This document shows, piece by piece, positions 1 through 8,988 of a DNA stretch of 54,211 nucleotides. Source of the stretch: a bacterium (GTDB lineage Bacteria; Acidobacteriota; Terriglobia; Terriglobales; Acidobacteriaceae). The translations under genes were made by a program, and so were the position numbers. Within the stretch, counting starts at the first letter, position 1. Each line of letters begins with the position of its first letter. A model generated the notes under the pieces. The model was not told the DNA's origin. It searched no databases and saw only the letters and a list, made by a program, of their open reading frames with translations. The stretch covers positions 1 to 54,211 of the forward strand of contig JAMFSC010000249.1 in NCBI GenBank assembly GCA_026225095.1, read 5' to 3'.

Positions 1-2831
1 AATTGCATGTCCACCGGATGGTCAAACGTGATTGCCTCTCCTCCTCCAACGCTCTCATACTCGTAGCCATTCAGAAGAAGCGCTCCGTCTGTCCACGAGG
101 CTAAGATCGATCCCTGACCCAGCGTTCCAGAAGCTCGCGATACAGGATGGTCCTCGACCCGAACAGCCCACTCCGAAGTCTTGATCAAGAACCCATCCGC
201 CATCTGCTTCCATTCAACATCCGACCGCCGGTGGTTGCTCTCATCGAGTGGTCGCACGAGTGTCACGATCGACGCCTGCTTCTGAGGGGTCGCAGTTGAA
301 ACTCTTACCTCAAGCGGCCGATCCACCATCTCGCGCTCCGCCCGTTCGTAGAGAGCAAGTGGCATGGGCGACACGCCCTTCCGCGAATGAATCGGAGCCG
401 TAGAAAATGACTGAACATCCACCTTCGCGTGACCTGCGCCATCCGCAAGCTGGAATACATGAGCCCCTTCATCGAACTCATTGATTGACGTCTTCGGATG
501 CCAGACCTGCGTGAACCGATGCGACGCGTCGGAACGGACCTGATCGATCACCACAAGCGGACCGCCCTCGCGAAAGAACAGTGTCCTCGTATAGGCCTTC
601 AGCTTGCCGCGGTAAACAGACGTAAGGTCCGCCTGGACAAGCGAGGCTGCCGCGCCGATCAGGCATCGCTCAAACCGTGGTGCCACCCCGAAGACGCTGT
701 TTCCCGGCAGGCTTTGACTCGCCTCGTCGTCGTCGACGAGCAACGTGTTATGGCCAATCGCCTGAATATTGTAGGTAGGATACGAGGGGTCTTTGTAGTA
801 ATCCGCATACCCCGCTTCCCCAAGCCAGAGGGTGCCCCCATGAGCGAAGAAGATGCTTCCCTGGTCCGCATGGTTGTGGTTGTAGTTCGCGCCCGCACGC
901 ATCGTTACGACCGTAGCCGCCGGACCCCATCCGTCCCGCAGCACCACGATGCCCCGCGCCGCGAACAGCCTGGACGTGTCGACCGGTGGAGCGGAATGCG
1001 TTTCCCGTCGGTCAATCTTGGACTCCCATAGAATGCGGCTCACAAGCTCTGTGTCGCCCGCACCCAGATGACGGAAGTAAAAGTCCGACAACGAATCGGA
1101 TCGATTGTGAGAAGCCATGTACGCGAACACATTCGAGGGCGCCACTTCGCCATGACTATCGCCATAGTCCAGAAACCCCTCCCCGCCGTAGGATGCGTAC
1201 TGCATGTAAATCTCACTCCCCGCCAGCCGCTCGTCGAGCGAGTCCCCAAGCACTCGACGAGCCACCTCAGCGACAAGCGATGTCATACCAAGATCGAACT
1301 TCTCGTAGCTCACCCCTTCGCCGTAGCTACCATCTTTCGTGTACGTCGACGAAATGTGATCGCGATCTTTGACATACAACCCAATCGCGTATCCCGCAGC
1401 ATCCGGATCCTCGCTCTGCAACGCGGCCAACAGCGCACCACCCACCGTATTCCCAATCCAGTTGCTTGTGTTGAACTGCAGCCTGTCCTCGAGCACATAC
1501 TCTTCATAGACAGGCTTCACGGAGCGTTCCATCAAACTCGCGGCGAGCCTCCGTCCCAGCTCAGGCGGACACGCGTCTCCAAGAAACTGCTCAGCCACCA
1601 CAACGTCCTTCGTCATCAGCCCCACGGGATAATAGCTGTGATATCCATGCGCAGGAAACCACGGATGCGTCCACTCCGGCCACTTCGCAATCCCTTCGAG
1701 GAGCGACTGCGACTCCTCCAGCGACTTGCGACTTCCAGTCGTCCGGAAGTCGACCGCATCCAGCATCGCCAACTCAGCCGAATTCGACACAATCGCAAAA
1801 TAGGAAGACAAGCCAGCGAGCAGCCAATGCGAATCCATCTGCTCTATATTCATGCCCGTCTCAACATGCGTGATCGCCCGCAGTTGTTCCTGCCGTTTCC
1901 GCACGATAAGAAGCAACTCATCCGAGATCGTCGGTGCCTTCGCGAAGAGCAATCCGCCCGAGTCCCTCCGACGCACCAGGAGCATAGCAGTCGTCGTAGC
2001 TTCGGGGTCCGAAAGATGCAACGTCCACAGACCCGGCGCATCCGTCATGGCAAAGTGGTACCGGACTCCATAACCCTTCCCCTGCGCCACCCGCGCTCCC
2101 TCGGGAGAGAGCAACTCCCAGGCGGCATCGCCGCGGCCTTGCGATCTCATTCGCGCAACCAGATCCTCGCCCGGATAGAAAGCCCGTCTCACGTAGTAAA
2201 ACTCACGCGTCGCATCCCAAAGAGAGTCTGGCGCATCCATCTCGATGCGGCGAACCCCAAGCCCCTTCAAGCGAACGTCCGTCATCAGAAGACGCTCTAC
2301 TCTTCCGCGAACCGCCCCCGTGACATCTGCTGTAACGGCGAGCGCGGAGACCAACTCCGCGGACCCCTGCACCGGCAGACGAATCTCTTCCCATCCTCGC
2401 CCATGCAGAACCCCACGGATACGCTCTTCCCGTACCCCGCGAAAGACGGAGACAACGATTGGCGTATCCCCGTTAGCCGACGGGTAGCAGAGACGGACCG
2501 AGAACGATGAACCTTCCACCGTCACCATATGCATGCGCCGAATAAAGCCTAGCTGGAAATCCCCGTCCTGCGTTGGCGCCATCTCCCGAACGATCGAGCT
2601 CCGACCTCCCTCCGTCTCGGGGTTGATCGTAGGATCGTATCCCGCATCCTCGGCGAGCGGATAGCTCTCCCACCCATCCCGTGAGCCAGACTGCGGAGAC
2701 GCCCCAGGATTGGGCTCGAAGTGACTTCGATACTCAAACGGTCCCAGCCGATCCCACGCCAGGGCCGGCACCGAACACGCGAGGATCATCGCCCCATAGG
2801 CAGCAAGCAAAGCGATCCGCCCGCCTCTCAT
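1..2831 (-). CDS. heparinase II/III-family polysaccharide lyase (3' end cut by window edge)
   Basis: Translating the minus strand from the ATG at 2831 gives an unbroken frame of 943 codons to the left edge, so the C-terminus is missing. An N-terminal hydrophobic stretch (MRGGRIALLAAYGAMILA, with a probable cleavage after PALA near residue 25) predicts export. A beta-rich region is followed by an alpha-helical toroid-like part and then the signature ANYNHNHADQGS at residues 648-659, whose His and Tyr residues match the catalytic region of heparinase II/III and oligo-alginate lyases. The family eliminates uronic-acid linkages in glycosaminoglycan-like or alginate-like polymers; the exact substrate cannot be read here. 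Its start overlaps the FAH-family stop by 4 bp (ATGA), making it the last seen gene of the operon running leftward from 7841. Family call is firm, substrate unknown. Confidence 0.88.
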   Translation of the reverse strand, partial: MRGGRIALLAAYGAMILACSVPALAWDRLGPFEYRSHFEPNPGASPQSGSRDGWESYPLAEDAGYDPTINPETEGGRSSIVREMAPTQDGDFQLGFIRRMHMVTVEGSSFSVRLCYPSANGDTPIVVSVFRGVREERIRGVLHGRGWEEIRLPVQGSAELVSALAVTADVTGAVRGRVERLLMTDVRLKGLGVRRIEMDAPDSLWDATREFYYVRRAFYPGEDLVARMRSQGRGDAAWELLSPEGARVAQGKGYGVRYHFAMTDAPGLWTLHLSDPEATTTAMLLVRRRDSGGLLFAKAPTISDELLLIVRKRQEQLRAITHVETGMNIEQMDSHWLLAGLSSYFAIVSNSAELAMLDAVDFRTTGSRKSLEESQSLLEGIAKWPEWTHPWFPAHGYHSYYPVGLMTKDVVVAEQFLGDACPPELGRRLAASLMERSVKPVYEEYVLEDRLQFNTSNWIGNTVGGALLAALQSEDPDAAGYAIGLYVKDRDHISSTYTKDGSYGEGVSYEKFDLGMTSLVAEVARRVLGDSLDERLAGSEIYMQYASYGGEGFLDYGDSHGEVAPSNVFAYMASHNRSDSLSDFYFRHLGAGDTELVSRILWESKIDRRETHSAPPVDTSRLFAARGIVVLRDGWGPAATVVTMRAGANYNHNHADQGSIFFAHGGTLWLGEAGYADYYKDPSYPTYNIQAIGHNTLLVDDDEASQSLPGNSVFGVAPRFERCLIGAAASLVQADLTSVYRGKLKAYTRTLFFREGGPLVVIDQVRSDASHRFTQVWHPKTSINEFDEGAHVFQLADGAGHAKVDVQSFSTAPIHSRKGVSPMPLALYERAEREMVDRPLEVRVSTATPQKQASIVTLVRPLDESNHRRSDVEWKQMADGFLIKTSEWAVRVEDHPVSRASGTLGQGSILASWTDGALLLNGYEYESVGGGEAITFDHPVDMQ

Positions 2832-3703
2832 ATCCGCCGGACTCGATTGCGCAACGCCCCAATGCCGCTGACCTCACATTGAATCACGTCGCCTTCCTGC
2901 AGCAGGCGCCCTCGGGCCATGCCTACACCCGCCGGCGTCCCCATCGCGATCACATCTCCCGGCTCCAGAGTCAGCACCTTGGAGATATAGACAATTGCTT
3001 CACCGACCGTATGAATCATCAGCGACAAGGGTGCGTCCTGCACGATCTCTCCGTTCAGCTTCGCCCGCACCGTCATCTCTTCCGAGATCTCATCCGCCGT
3101 TGCCAGCCAGGGTCCCATCGGCGTCGATCCGTCAAACCACTTGCCCACCAGCCAATCAAAGAAGACATCGTTCGAACGCATCTTCCTGCCCGCCATGCCA
3201 TCGTTAAGCTTCCGCTCCGAGACATCGTTCACAACCGTATATCCCCAGACCGCCTCCATGGCATTCTCAATCGTCGCATTGCGAATGCGCGATCCAATCA
3301 CAACAGCCATCTCCGCCTCGTAATCAAGGGCTCTATTCGCGGCCACCAATGGAATATCATCCGTTGGTCCGATGATCGCAGTGGACGGCTTCATAAAAAA
3401 TTGAGGAGTCAGGTTCTCCTCCGGCGCGGCTTCGAATCCCGACTCAACGACATGAGCCCTGAAGTTTCCGGCCAGAAACAGGAACTTCGGCGGGTTAGGC
3501 AGTGGACACTGCCAGACCGCGCCCTCCGTCGTAGCCAGGTTCCCGTTCAGCGCATCCTCAACAAGCGGTTGCCAATGATCCCAACCCCGAATCATCGCCA
3601 GCAAATCCACATCACCCGTAGTCGTAGAGAGATCGACAATCCCACCCCTGACAGGCGCAGCCACGAACGAGCGCCCTCCCACTCTCGCAACGCCAAGCTT
3701 CAT
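2828..3703 (-). CDS. fumarylacetoacetate hydrolase (FAH) family protein
   Basis: A 291-residue cytoplasmic protein with the FAH catalytic core in the second half: DYEAEMAVVIG at 127-137 supplies metal-binding acids (E129, E131), and GYTVVNDVSERKL at 154-166 adds D160. The closing GDVIAMGTPAGVG motif is also intact. Members hydrolyse C-C bonds of diketo acids or act on 2-keto-3-deoxy sugar acids (fumarylpyruvate, 2,4-diketo-3-deoxy-fuconate and similar) using Mg2+ or Mn2+. It overlaps its upstream neighbour (the PLP enzyme) and downstream neighbour (the lyase) by 4 bp each, so translation is likely coupled. In this setting cleavage or dehydration of a keto sugar acid produced from an amino sugar acid is a reasonable inference. 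The specific reaction is not determined by the sequence. Confidence 0.88.
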   Translation of the reverse strand: MKLGVARVGGRSFVAAPVRGGIVDLSTTTGDVDLLAMIRGWDHWQPLVEDALNGNLATTEGAVWQCPLPNPPKFLFLAGNFRAHVVESGFEAAPEENLTPQFFMKPSTAIIGPTDDIPLVAANRALDYEAEMAVVIGSRIRNATIENAMEAVWGYTVVNDVSERKLNDGMAGRKMRSNDVFFDWLVGKWFDGSTPMGPWLATADEISEEMTVRAKLNGEIVQDAPLSLMIHTVGEAIVYISKVLTLEPGDVIAMGTPAGVGMARGRLLQEGDVIQCEVSGIGALRNRVRRI

Positions 3704-5061
3704 ACGGTCACCGCACCTTTGAGCAGAGGGGCAATCACGCTGCCGAGAACGTCCTCCACGGCACGAAGCGTCGCCTCCACATCCGCTTCGCTGTGTGCGC
3801 TTGAAAGAAACCAGTTTCCGCGTGGGATGAGTCGCACCCCACGGTCAACCATCGCACTGACAAATTGCGTATAGAGTTCCTGGTTCATCGCCAGCGAAGA
3901 GCGATAGTCATACACCGCCTGTCCATCGGCGAGCGCACTCGCGTCGTATGGAAACCCCACATAGAAGATAGAGCCGTACCCCTGCACCACAATGGGCACG
4001 GAAAGCCTCTCTGCAATCCTGCGGATACCATCCATCAGCATCGTTCCAATGTGCTCTATCCGCGCATAGACCGCCGCACCATCCCGTTCCAGCGCATCCA
4101 ACGTCGCCACCGCCCCTGCGACAGCGGGAGGAATGCTGTTATACGTGCCACCATGCCCAACCTTCCCTGCCGCAATCAGGCCCATGTAGCGTTCTTTGCC
4201 GGCTAGACAACTGATCGGCATCCCATTGGCGATGGCCTTCCCGAAGATCGTCAGGTCAGGCTCTACTCCAAAGCGACCCTGGGCTCCCGCAAGCGAAAGT
4301 CGAAAGCCCGTAATCACCTCATCGAAGATCAGCACCACATCATGACGCGTGCACAGTTCGCGCATCGCCTCCAGGTATCCCTCCCGCGGCGGAATCACTG
4401 CCGTATTGCACATCACGGGCTCTGTAATCACCGCGGCAATCTCCCCTGAATGCAGAGAGAGATATCTCTCGAGCACCGCGGCATCATTCCATGGAAGCAC
4501 CACGACATGACTGTCCGCCCCACTGAACTGACCAGCCGACTCCGGCAGCGTCGCGGGTTCGCTCTCGTCGCCAGCCTTCAACGGATCAGGCGACAGGCTA
4601 TACAGGATATTGTCGAGCCAGCCATGGTACTGCCCTTCAAACTTGATCACCGTCTGCCTGCCCGTAGCGGCCCTGGCCAGACGCAGCGCGGCATGAACCG
4701 CCTCCGAGCCTGAGATTCCAAAGCGCACCAGGTCGGCTCCTGGAACAATCCGAGTGACCCGCTCCGAGAGTTCGAACTCCAGTTCATGTTGCGCGGCATA
4801 GATCTGACCGCGTCTCAACTGCGCACACGTGGCGTCGATGACCTCCGCATGTGAGTGCCCAAGCAGTAGCGGTCCGCGCCCAAGCACATAGTCGATGTAT
4901 TCATTTCCATCCACATCCCACAAGTGCGATCCTTCGCCCCGGTCGAAGTACAACGGGAACGGTTTATCCCCGCCCCGCACGCTGCTGCTTACACCGCCAG
5001 CCAGTGTCTTCTTCGCCCGTTCCAGGTCTGCAATCGATCGGGCATAGCGCTCAGTCTTCAT
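3700..5061 (-). CDS. glutamate-1-semialdehyde aminomutase-like class III aminotransferase
   Basis: A 453-residue fold-type I PLP enzyme. The SGSEA phosphate-binding loop (117-121), the D247 of IFDEV that contacts the pyridine nitrogen, and K275 in FGKAIANG (Schiff-base lysine) are all present. Overall it resembles HemL/GSAM, but the surrounding genes are catabolic and a second, diverged paralogue lies at 11468-12817, so a housekeeping heme role is unlikely. Such GSAM-like enzymes perform transamination or 1,2-amino shifts on small amino-carbonyl compounds. It sits between a Gfo/Idh/MocA oxidoreductase and an FAH hydrolase with 4-bp overlaps on both sides. RidA, first in the operon, removes reactive enamines of PLP reactions, which supports a nitrogen-removing step on an amino acid or amino sugar acid. 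Substrate unknown. Confidence 0.87.
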   Translation of the reverse strand: MKTERYARSIADLERAKKTLAGGVSSSVRGGDKPFPLYFDRGEGSHLWDVDGNEYIDYVLGRGPLLLGHSHAEVIDATCAQLRRGQIYAAQHELEFELSERVTRIVPGADLVRFGISGSEAVHAALRLARAATGRQTVIKFEGQYHGWLDNILYSLSPDPLKAGDESEPATLPESAGQFSGADSHVVVLPWNDAAVLERYLSLHSGEIAAVITEPVMCNTAVIPPREGYLEAMRELCTRHDVVLIFDEVITGFRLSLAGAQGRFGVEPDLTIFGKAIANGMPISCLAGKERYMGLIAAGKVGHGGTYNSIPPAVAGAVATLDALERDGAAVYARIEHIGTMLMDGIRRIAERLSVPIVVQGYGSIFYVGFPYDASALADGQAVYDYRSSLAMNQELYTQFVSAMVDRGVRLIPRGNWFLSSAHSEADVEATLRAVEDVLGSVIAPLLKGAVTV

Positions 5062-6104
5062 ATCGCTCCTTCATCCGCCAACGCCTTTACAGCAACACCC
5101 GCACCCGTCACCAGGGATTCATGAATCGCAGTCAACACGGCCGTCACGCGCCGCCCATCCCGAACGCCCACACTCGTCGGTAGATCCTTGCGGATCGATT
5201 GAATGAAGTCATCCAGGCACGACGGGAACGCGCCCCGCAGAGTCCCAAAGATATCGTTCGAAAGAAAGGTCTTCGGAAAGGTGAATCTCGTCGGTGTACT
5301 CATCTCGAGACTCTCTCGCTTGCGGTCGAAGTGCAGATGCCCATGCTCACCCACCACGCCGATAAAGCTGTCGACCATCGTCGGGAAGGTGTTCGGATGA
5401 ATCCATCCCGACTCAAACGTAGCCATCGCGCCATTCGTATATCGAACCTGTGCCTGGATCATGTCATAGGTATCGATGCCACGCGCCACGAGCACACGTT
5501 TCACACCCCACGCTCGCGCCTCCGCCGGTTCACTGTCGAAGAACCAGTTCACCAGGTCGATATCGTGGCAACTGAGGAACCACGCCGGGGTCGTCTTATT
5601 CGCCCAATCGATATACTCCGTCGGTACAAAGATCGTATCGTTCTTGCGCGCGTAAGCGCACAGCGGAGCACCGATCTCTCCCGCCGCAATCGACACCTTG
5701 CCCTGGTGATACGGAGCCAGCCAGCGATGGTTGAACGCCACCTGTACCTTCAACCCCGTCCGTTCCGCGAGCAGCACCAACTCATCGGCCTCGCGCAGAT
5801 CCGTCGTCATCGGCTTCTCGATCAGGACATGCTTCCCATGCCGCAGAGCGCTCGCAGCCGCAGCGAAGTGCTGATCGTCGGGCAGCGCGACACACACCGC
5901 ATCCACCGCGTCCGACTCCGTAATCGTCCTCCAGTCGTCTGTGGCAGATGGAACAGCAAAGCGCCGCGCCACCTCATCAGCCTTCTCCATATGACGCGCC
6001 GCGACAACCTCAACCTTGCAATAAGGATGATCCTGGTATATCCGGATGTACTGCTGCCCCATGATCCCTGCGCCGATCACCCCGACGCGAAGCTTTCCGC
6101 TCAT
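5058..6104 (-). CDS. Gfo/Idh/MocA family NAD(P)-dependent oxidoreductase
   Basis: A 348-residue protein beginning with a Rossmann dinucleotide fold (VGVIGAGIMGQ near residues 7-17), followed by the family's EKPM motif (lysine acting on the substrate hydroxyl) and CHDIDLVNW in the C-terminal domain with the conserved His. The family oxidises or reduces sugars, inositols and sugar acids at secondary alcohol positions. No signal peptide, hence cytoplasmic. The start overlaps the ceramidase-like stop by 4 bp and the stop overlaps the PLP gene start by 4 bp, so it belongs to the coupled operon led by ridA. It probably creates a keto group on the carbohydrate intermediate handled by its neighbours; that is inference. 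Confidence 0.87.
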   Translation of the reverse strand: MSGKLRVGVIGAGIMGQQYIRIYQDHPYCKVEVVAARHMEKADEVARRFAVPSATDDWRTITESDAVDAVCVALPDDQHFAAAASALRHGKHVLIEKPMTTDLREADELVLLAERTGLKVQVAFNHRWLAPYHQGKVSIAAGEIGAPLCAYARKNDTIFVPTEYIDWANKTTPAWFLSCHDIDLVNWFFDSEPAEARAWGVKRVLVARGIDTYDMIQAQVRYTNGAMATFESGWIHPNTFPTMVDSFIGVVGEHGHLHFDRKRESLEMSTPTRFTFPKTFLSNDIFGTLRGAFPSCLDDFIQSIRKDLPTSVGVRDGRRVTAVLTAIHESLVTGAGVAVKALADEGAI

Positions 6105-7447
6105 TCCGCCGCAACCTTTCGCCCGACCTGTACGCTATCCAGAAGCTCAGCAGCAGCAGTCTGAAATGCGACCCCTGCCTGCCATGGAACACGCGATGCA
6201 ACCACCTCATACCCTGCTCCCGCCGTCGCAAACTCATCCGGAACATAGCCGATATAGTCATTGGTCAATCCAAGAAAAAGCATCTTCAACGAAGGTGCCG
6301 CCGCCCGCATCTCCAGAGCGATCCGCACAAAGACCTCACCCGGAAGAGTCAGCAGGAACAAGCTCCCCAACCGAATCGCCGAACACTCCACCCGTAAATG
6401 CTTTGGCTCCGGCTCGTTCAACTCTTCATACAGCTTCGCGTAATACTCCTCGATCCGCGCAAAGAGATATCTCTGCTTCGCCGCGACCATCTCCTTGCCC
6501 GCCAGATCCGGAGTCACCTGAAGCCGCATCTCTTCCCGCGCCGCCGTCATCACCGGCAGCATCTCGTAAGACTTCAGCGGCAGCGACACAACTCGCCCCA
6601 GCACTGCAATCTCAGCCACTTCCTCGGTAAGCCGCGGCATCCCCAGAAGTACCGCATCGGCAAGCCTCTCCCCAAGCCGCCGAGCCGTCTCGAAAGTCCG
6701 AAAATCATCGACAATCCCGACCGCACTCAAGTCGCTCTTGTGGCCGATGCTCAGGTCGCCTTCCGCCCCATTGAAGTACATCGCCTCGACGTCCACCCCG
6801 AGCGCCTCCTTCAATCTGGCAAGCGTGTAGAAGGGAAAGTCCTGGGTGACACTCAGCGTATTCGGCCCCAGCACCGTCGTGTGGCACGCATAGTTCACTG
6901 CCAACGCCACCGCCCGCCCGTCCACCTCTTCCACCAACAACACTCCGGCACAAGGATCGACCGGTAGCCCATCGCCCGTACGCCGATTCTTCGCAATCCC
7001 ATCGCACGGCACCAACCCGGTCTTCAGGGTCCGTGGCTTCCTTTCTGCATGCGCCTCTCTCACGGCCGCGACAATCGCATCTCCGAGCGACGCAAGGTAC
7101 ACCTCGTCCAGAGACTGCCCTTGGTTGAAGAAGTGGTTCATCGTCACCGGCCCGCAATGCGTATGAGTTGCACAAAGAAAGACCTGGGCCGCGGGAATTC
7201 CAGTCTCTTCCTCAACACGCCTTCTAACCCTCAAAGCAAACTCCGCCGACACCGCAATCACTTCGACACTGACCAGCACAACCTGAACCCGACCATCATC
7301 AAACACCAGCGAACGAGCGTGCAGATCATCGTGAACCGTGGTCGACAAACCCTTCCGCGCATCGAAGCCTGCCATCTCGCTTCCCAGCGGAGGCGTGATG
7401 ACTCGTCGTCCAACCCCGATCCTCCAGACTCCCGACCTATCGCCCAT
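6101..7447 (-). CDS. neutral/alkaline ceramidase-like hydrolase, apparently cytoplasmic
   Basis: A 448-residue protein starting at MGDRSGVWRIG; this ATG (7447) is preferred over upstream ones because the longer frame runs through the ridA coding region and adds low-complexity arginine-rich sequence. The N-terminal neutral ceramidase domain is recognisable: an ITPP motif, ATHTHCGP at 93-100 (zinc-type His95 and His97) and NGAEGDLSIGH, equivalent to the GDxSPN region carrying the nucleophilic serine of neutral ceramidases. Classical members split the amide bond of ceramide and are secreted, whereas this one shows no signal peptide and lacks the C-terminal domain. It overlaps ridA by 11 bp. Hydrolysis of an N-acyl amide fits the rest of the locus, but lipid specificity should not be assumed. 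Confidence 0.8.
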   Translation of the reverse strand: MGDRSGVWRIGVGRRVITPPLGSEMAGFDARKGLSTTVHDDLHARSLVFDDGRVQVVLVSVEVIAVSAEFALRVRRRVEEETGIPAAQVFLCATHTHCGPVTMNHFFNQGQSLDEVYLASLGDAIVAAVREAHAERKPRTLKTGLVPCDGIAKNRRTGDGLPVDPCAGVLLVEEVDGRAVALAVNYACHTTVLGPNTLSVTQDFPFYTLARLKEALGVDVEAMYFNGAEGDLSIGHKSDLSAVGIVDDFRTFETARRLGERLADAVLLGMPRLTEEVAEIAVLGRVVSLPLKSYEMLPVMTAAREEMRLQVTPDLAGKEMVAAKQRYLFARIEEYYAKLYEELNEPEPKHLRVECSAIRLGSLFLLTLPGEVFVRIALEMRAAAPSLKMLFLGLTNDYIGYVPDEFATAGAGYEVVASRVPWQAGVAFQTAAAELLDSVQVGRKVAAE

Positions 7448-7841
7448 CGCCGCCTTCCGCCGAAGGAATTCTCGCAATCGCATCAATCTCCACCTTGATT
7501 CCCAGGCCGAGCATCGACTGCACCGTCGTACGAGTCGGCAACACCCCCTCGAAAAACTCCTGGTAAACCTCGTTGAAGCGCGCGAAGTTCTCAATATCCG
7601 TCAGATGAACCGTACACCGGACAACATCCTCATAAGCGCATCCGCCTGCCCGCAGCACATCCCCCATGTTCTCGAGCGTCAGCCGCACCTCTTCCTCAAT
7701 GGTGCCAGACACGGCCTTGCCGGTTGCCACATCGATCGGACCCTGCCCGCTCACGTACAACCATCCGTCCACAATCACACCATCCGAATACGCTCCCGTG
7801 CTCGCCTTCTTCTTCGGATTCCTGACCTGGATCAACGCCAT
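7437..7841 (-). CDS. RidA family enamine/imine deaminase
   Basis: A 134-residue protein, typical RidA/YjgF/UK114 length, starting at MALIQVRNPKKK (7841), with a good ribosome site (GAGGAG) 7-12 bases upstream. Conserved features include SGQGP in the first half, the catalytic arginine of PTRTTVQ and the closing KVEIDAIA. RidA proteins form trimers and hydrolyse the 2-aminoacrylate-type enamines released by PLP enzymes, protecting other PLP enzymes from damage. As first gene of the leftward operon that includes a GSAM-like PLP enzyme, it probably hydrolyses the imine generated there. A longer reading frame to 8087 exists but would cross the operator at 7919-7936 and the divergent gene. Confidence 0.92.
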   Translation of the reverse strand: MALIQVRNPKKKASTGAYSDGVIVDGWLYVSGQGPIDVATGKAVSGTIEEEVRLTLENMGDVLRAGGCAYEDVVRCTVHLTDIENFARFNEVYQEFFEGVLPTRTTVQSMLGLGIKVEIDAIARIPSAEGGDGR

Positions 7842-7872
7842 CGCTCGTCTCCTCTGTGTTGCGGTTAGAGTT

Positions 7873-7902
7873 ACCATAACCTTCCTGACCGCGCATCGCC
7901 AA
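7873..7902 (-). promoter_or_regulatory. possible promoter of the ridA operon
   Basis: On the minus strand TTGGCG (7897-7902) and TATGGT (7873-7878) are separated by 18 bases, with the AGAGGAG ribosome site and ATG (7841) downstream. The GTCCA-N6-TGGAC operator lies just upstream of the -35 element, a position more typical of an activator than a repressor. Weak matches to sigma-70 elements, so only a suggestion. Confidence 0.35.
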
Positions 7903-7918
7903 TTCAGCCACGCCGGGC

Positions 7919-7936
7919 TGTCCATCATGCTGGACG
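7919..7936. promoter_or_regulatory. putative IclR operator 1 (ridA / dehydrogenase divergent promoter)
   Basis: TGTCCA-TCATGC-TGGACG is an inverted repeat with perfect GTCCA/TGGAC arms, centred between ridA (start 7841) and the dehydrogenase gene (start 8011). The same 14-base core, including the TCATGC spacer, recurs at 12923-12936, and the arms recur in every other promoter of the locus. The regulator encoded at 22875-23678 is the obvious candidate binder. Confidence 0.7.
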
Positions 7937-8010
7937 CTCCCGGACCCGCCCATCTCTCGCGACTTGACGCGGCGGCCGCGTCACCGAACAATGAGGTCAT
8001 CAACTCTTCC

Positions 8011-8976
8011 ATGCCAAATAGGCCCAAAGCCTCGTGCAGCAAGATTGGCATCGTCGGCCTCGGCCTCATGGGCCAGGGGATCGCCACCTGCCTGCTCGCT
8101 CACGGACACGTGGTCACAGGCTACGACTCCGACCCCAAAAAGGCGGCGGCCACCATCATGCACATCGCCGCCGCCCTGTCCGAGATGAAGCGCCGCAAGC
8201 TCATCTCCGCAGAATCGTTACGCACCTGGAAGTCTCGTCTCCACTTCGCTTCGTGCCTGGGTGATTTCAAATCCTGCGAGCTCGTCATCGAATGCGTCCG
8301 CGAAGACCTCGCCCTCAAGCGTTCCATCTTCACCGAACTGGAAGCAATCGTCCCCGCCCGCACCGTCCTCGCCTCCAACACCTCCAGCCTGCCCATCTCG
8401 CTCCTCCAACGCGGACTCAGAAGACCCGGCCGCATCATCGGCATGCATTGGGGCGAGCCCGCCCAGATCATGCGCTACCTCGAGATCATCCCCGGCAAAC
8501 TGACCACCCGCACAACCGTCAGCAAAGCCCTCCGCTTCGGGCTCTCCTGCGGCAAAGAGCCCGCCGTGCTCAAGCAGGACATCCGCGGCTTCCTCTCGAA
8601 CCGGCTCATGTACGCCATGATCCGCGAAGCCTGTCACCTGGTCGAATCCGGCATCGCGGACATCGAAACCGTCGACCGTTCCTTCCGCAACGACATCGGC
8701 TGGTGGGCCCTCCTCGCCGGCCCCTTTCGCTGGATGGATCTCACCGGCATCCCAGCCTACGCCACCGTGATGGAGGGTCTGCTTCCCGAACTCTCCACCA
8801 GCACCTCTGTCCCCGACCTCATGCAGCGCGCCGTCAGGAAAGGGTCCCTCGGCATCGCCAACGCCAAGGGCTTCTATCCCTATACGAAAGCCTCCGCCGC
8901 CCAATGGGAGCGCGACTGGACCGAGTTCACTCACGCCATGCGAACTCTAGCCGAAAAATACACCCCCACACGATAA
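8011..8976 (+). CDS. 3-hydroxyacyl-CoA / lambda-crystallin-type NAD-dependent dehydrogenase (copy 1)
   Basis: A 321-residue protein with an N-terminal Rossmann motif IGIVGLGLMGQG (12-23), SNTSS near 130, and a C-terminal dimerisation domain opening with GFLSNRLMYAM. The ATG at 8011 is chosen because the earlier in-frame ATG at 7927 lies inside the palindromic operator. Relatives include 3-hydroxyacyl-CoA dehydrogenase, L-carnitine dehydrogenase and L-gulonate 3-dehydrogenase (lambda-crystallin). The catalytic-His loop reads GMHWGEPAQ rather than the classical HFFNP, so a fatty acyl-CoA substrate is doubtful and a 3-hydroxy acid such as a sugar acid is plausible. It is paralogous to 23659-24630 and is followed after 12 bp by a transporter. 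Confidence 0.82.
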   Translation: MPNRPKASCSKIGIVGLGLMGQGIATCLLAHGHVVTGYDSDPKKAAATIMHIAAALSEMKRRKLISAESLRTWKSRLHFASCLGDFKSCELVIECVREDLALKRSIFTELEAIVPARTVLASNTSSLPISLLQRGLRRPGRIIGMHWGEPAQIMRYLEIIPGKLTTRTTVSKALRFGLSCGKEPAVLKQDIRGFLSNRLMYAMIREACHLVESGIADIETVDRSFRNDIGWWALLAGPFRWMDLTGIPAYATVMEGLLPELSTSTSVPDLMQRAVRKGSLGIANAKGFYPYTKASAAQWERDWTEFTHAMRTLAEKYTPTR

Positions 8977-8988
8977 CCCAGCGAACCC

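Noticed and set aside
1068..2510. Plus-strand frame of 480 codons opposite the heparinase-like gene
   Set aside because: Arg/His/Pro-rich translation without any family motif, opposite a frame with the NHNHADQ signature. Typical antisense shadow in GC-rich DNA.
7927..7929. Upstream ATG for dehydrogenase copy 1
   Set aside because: It lies inside the operator palindrome and adds residues absent from the paralogue; ATG 8011 preferred.
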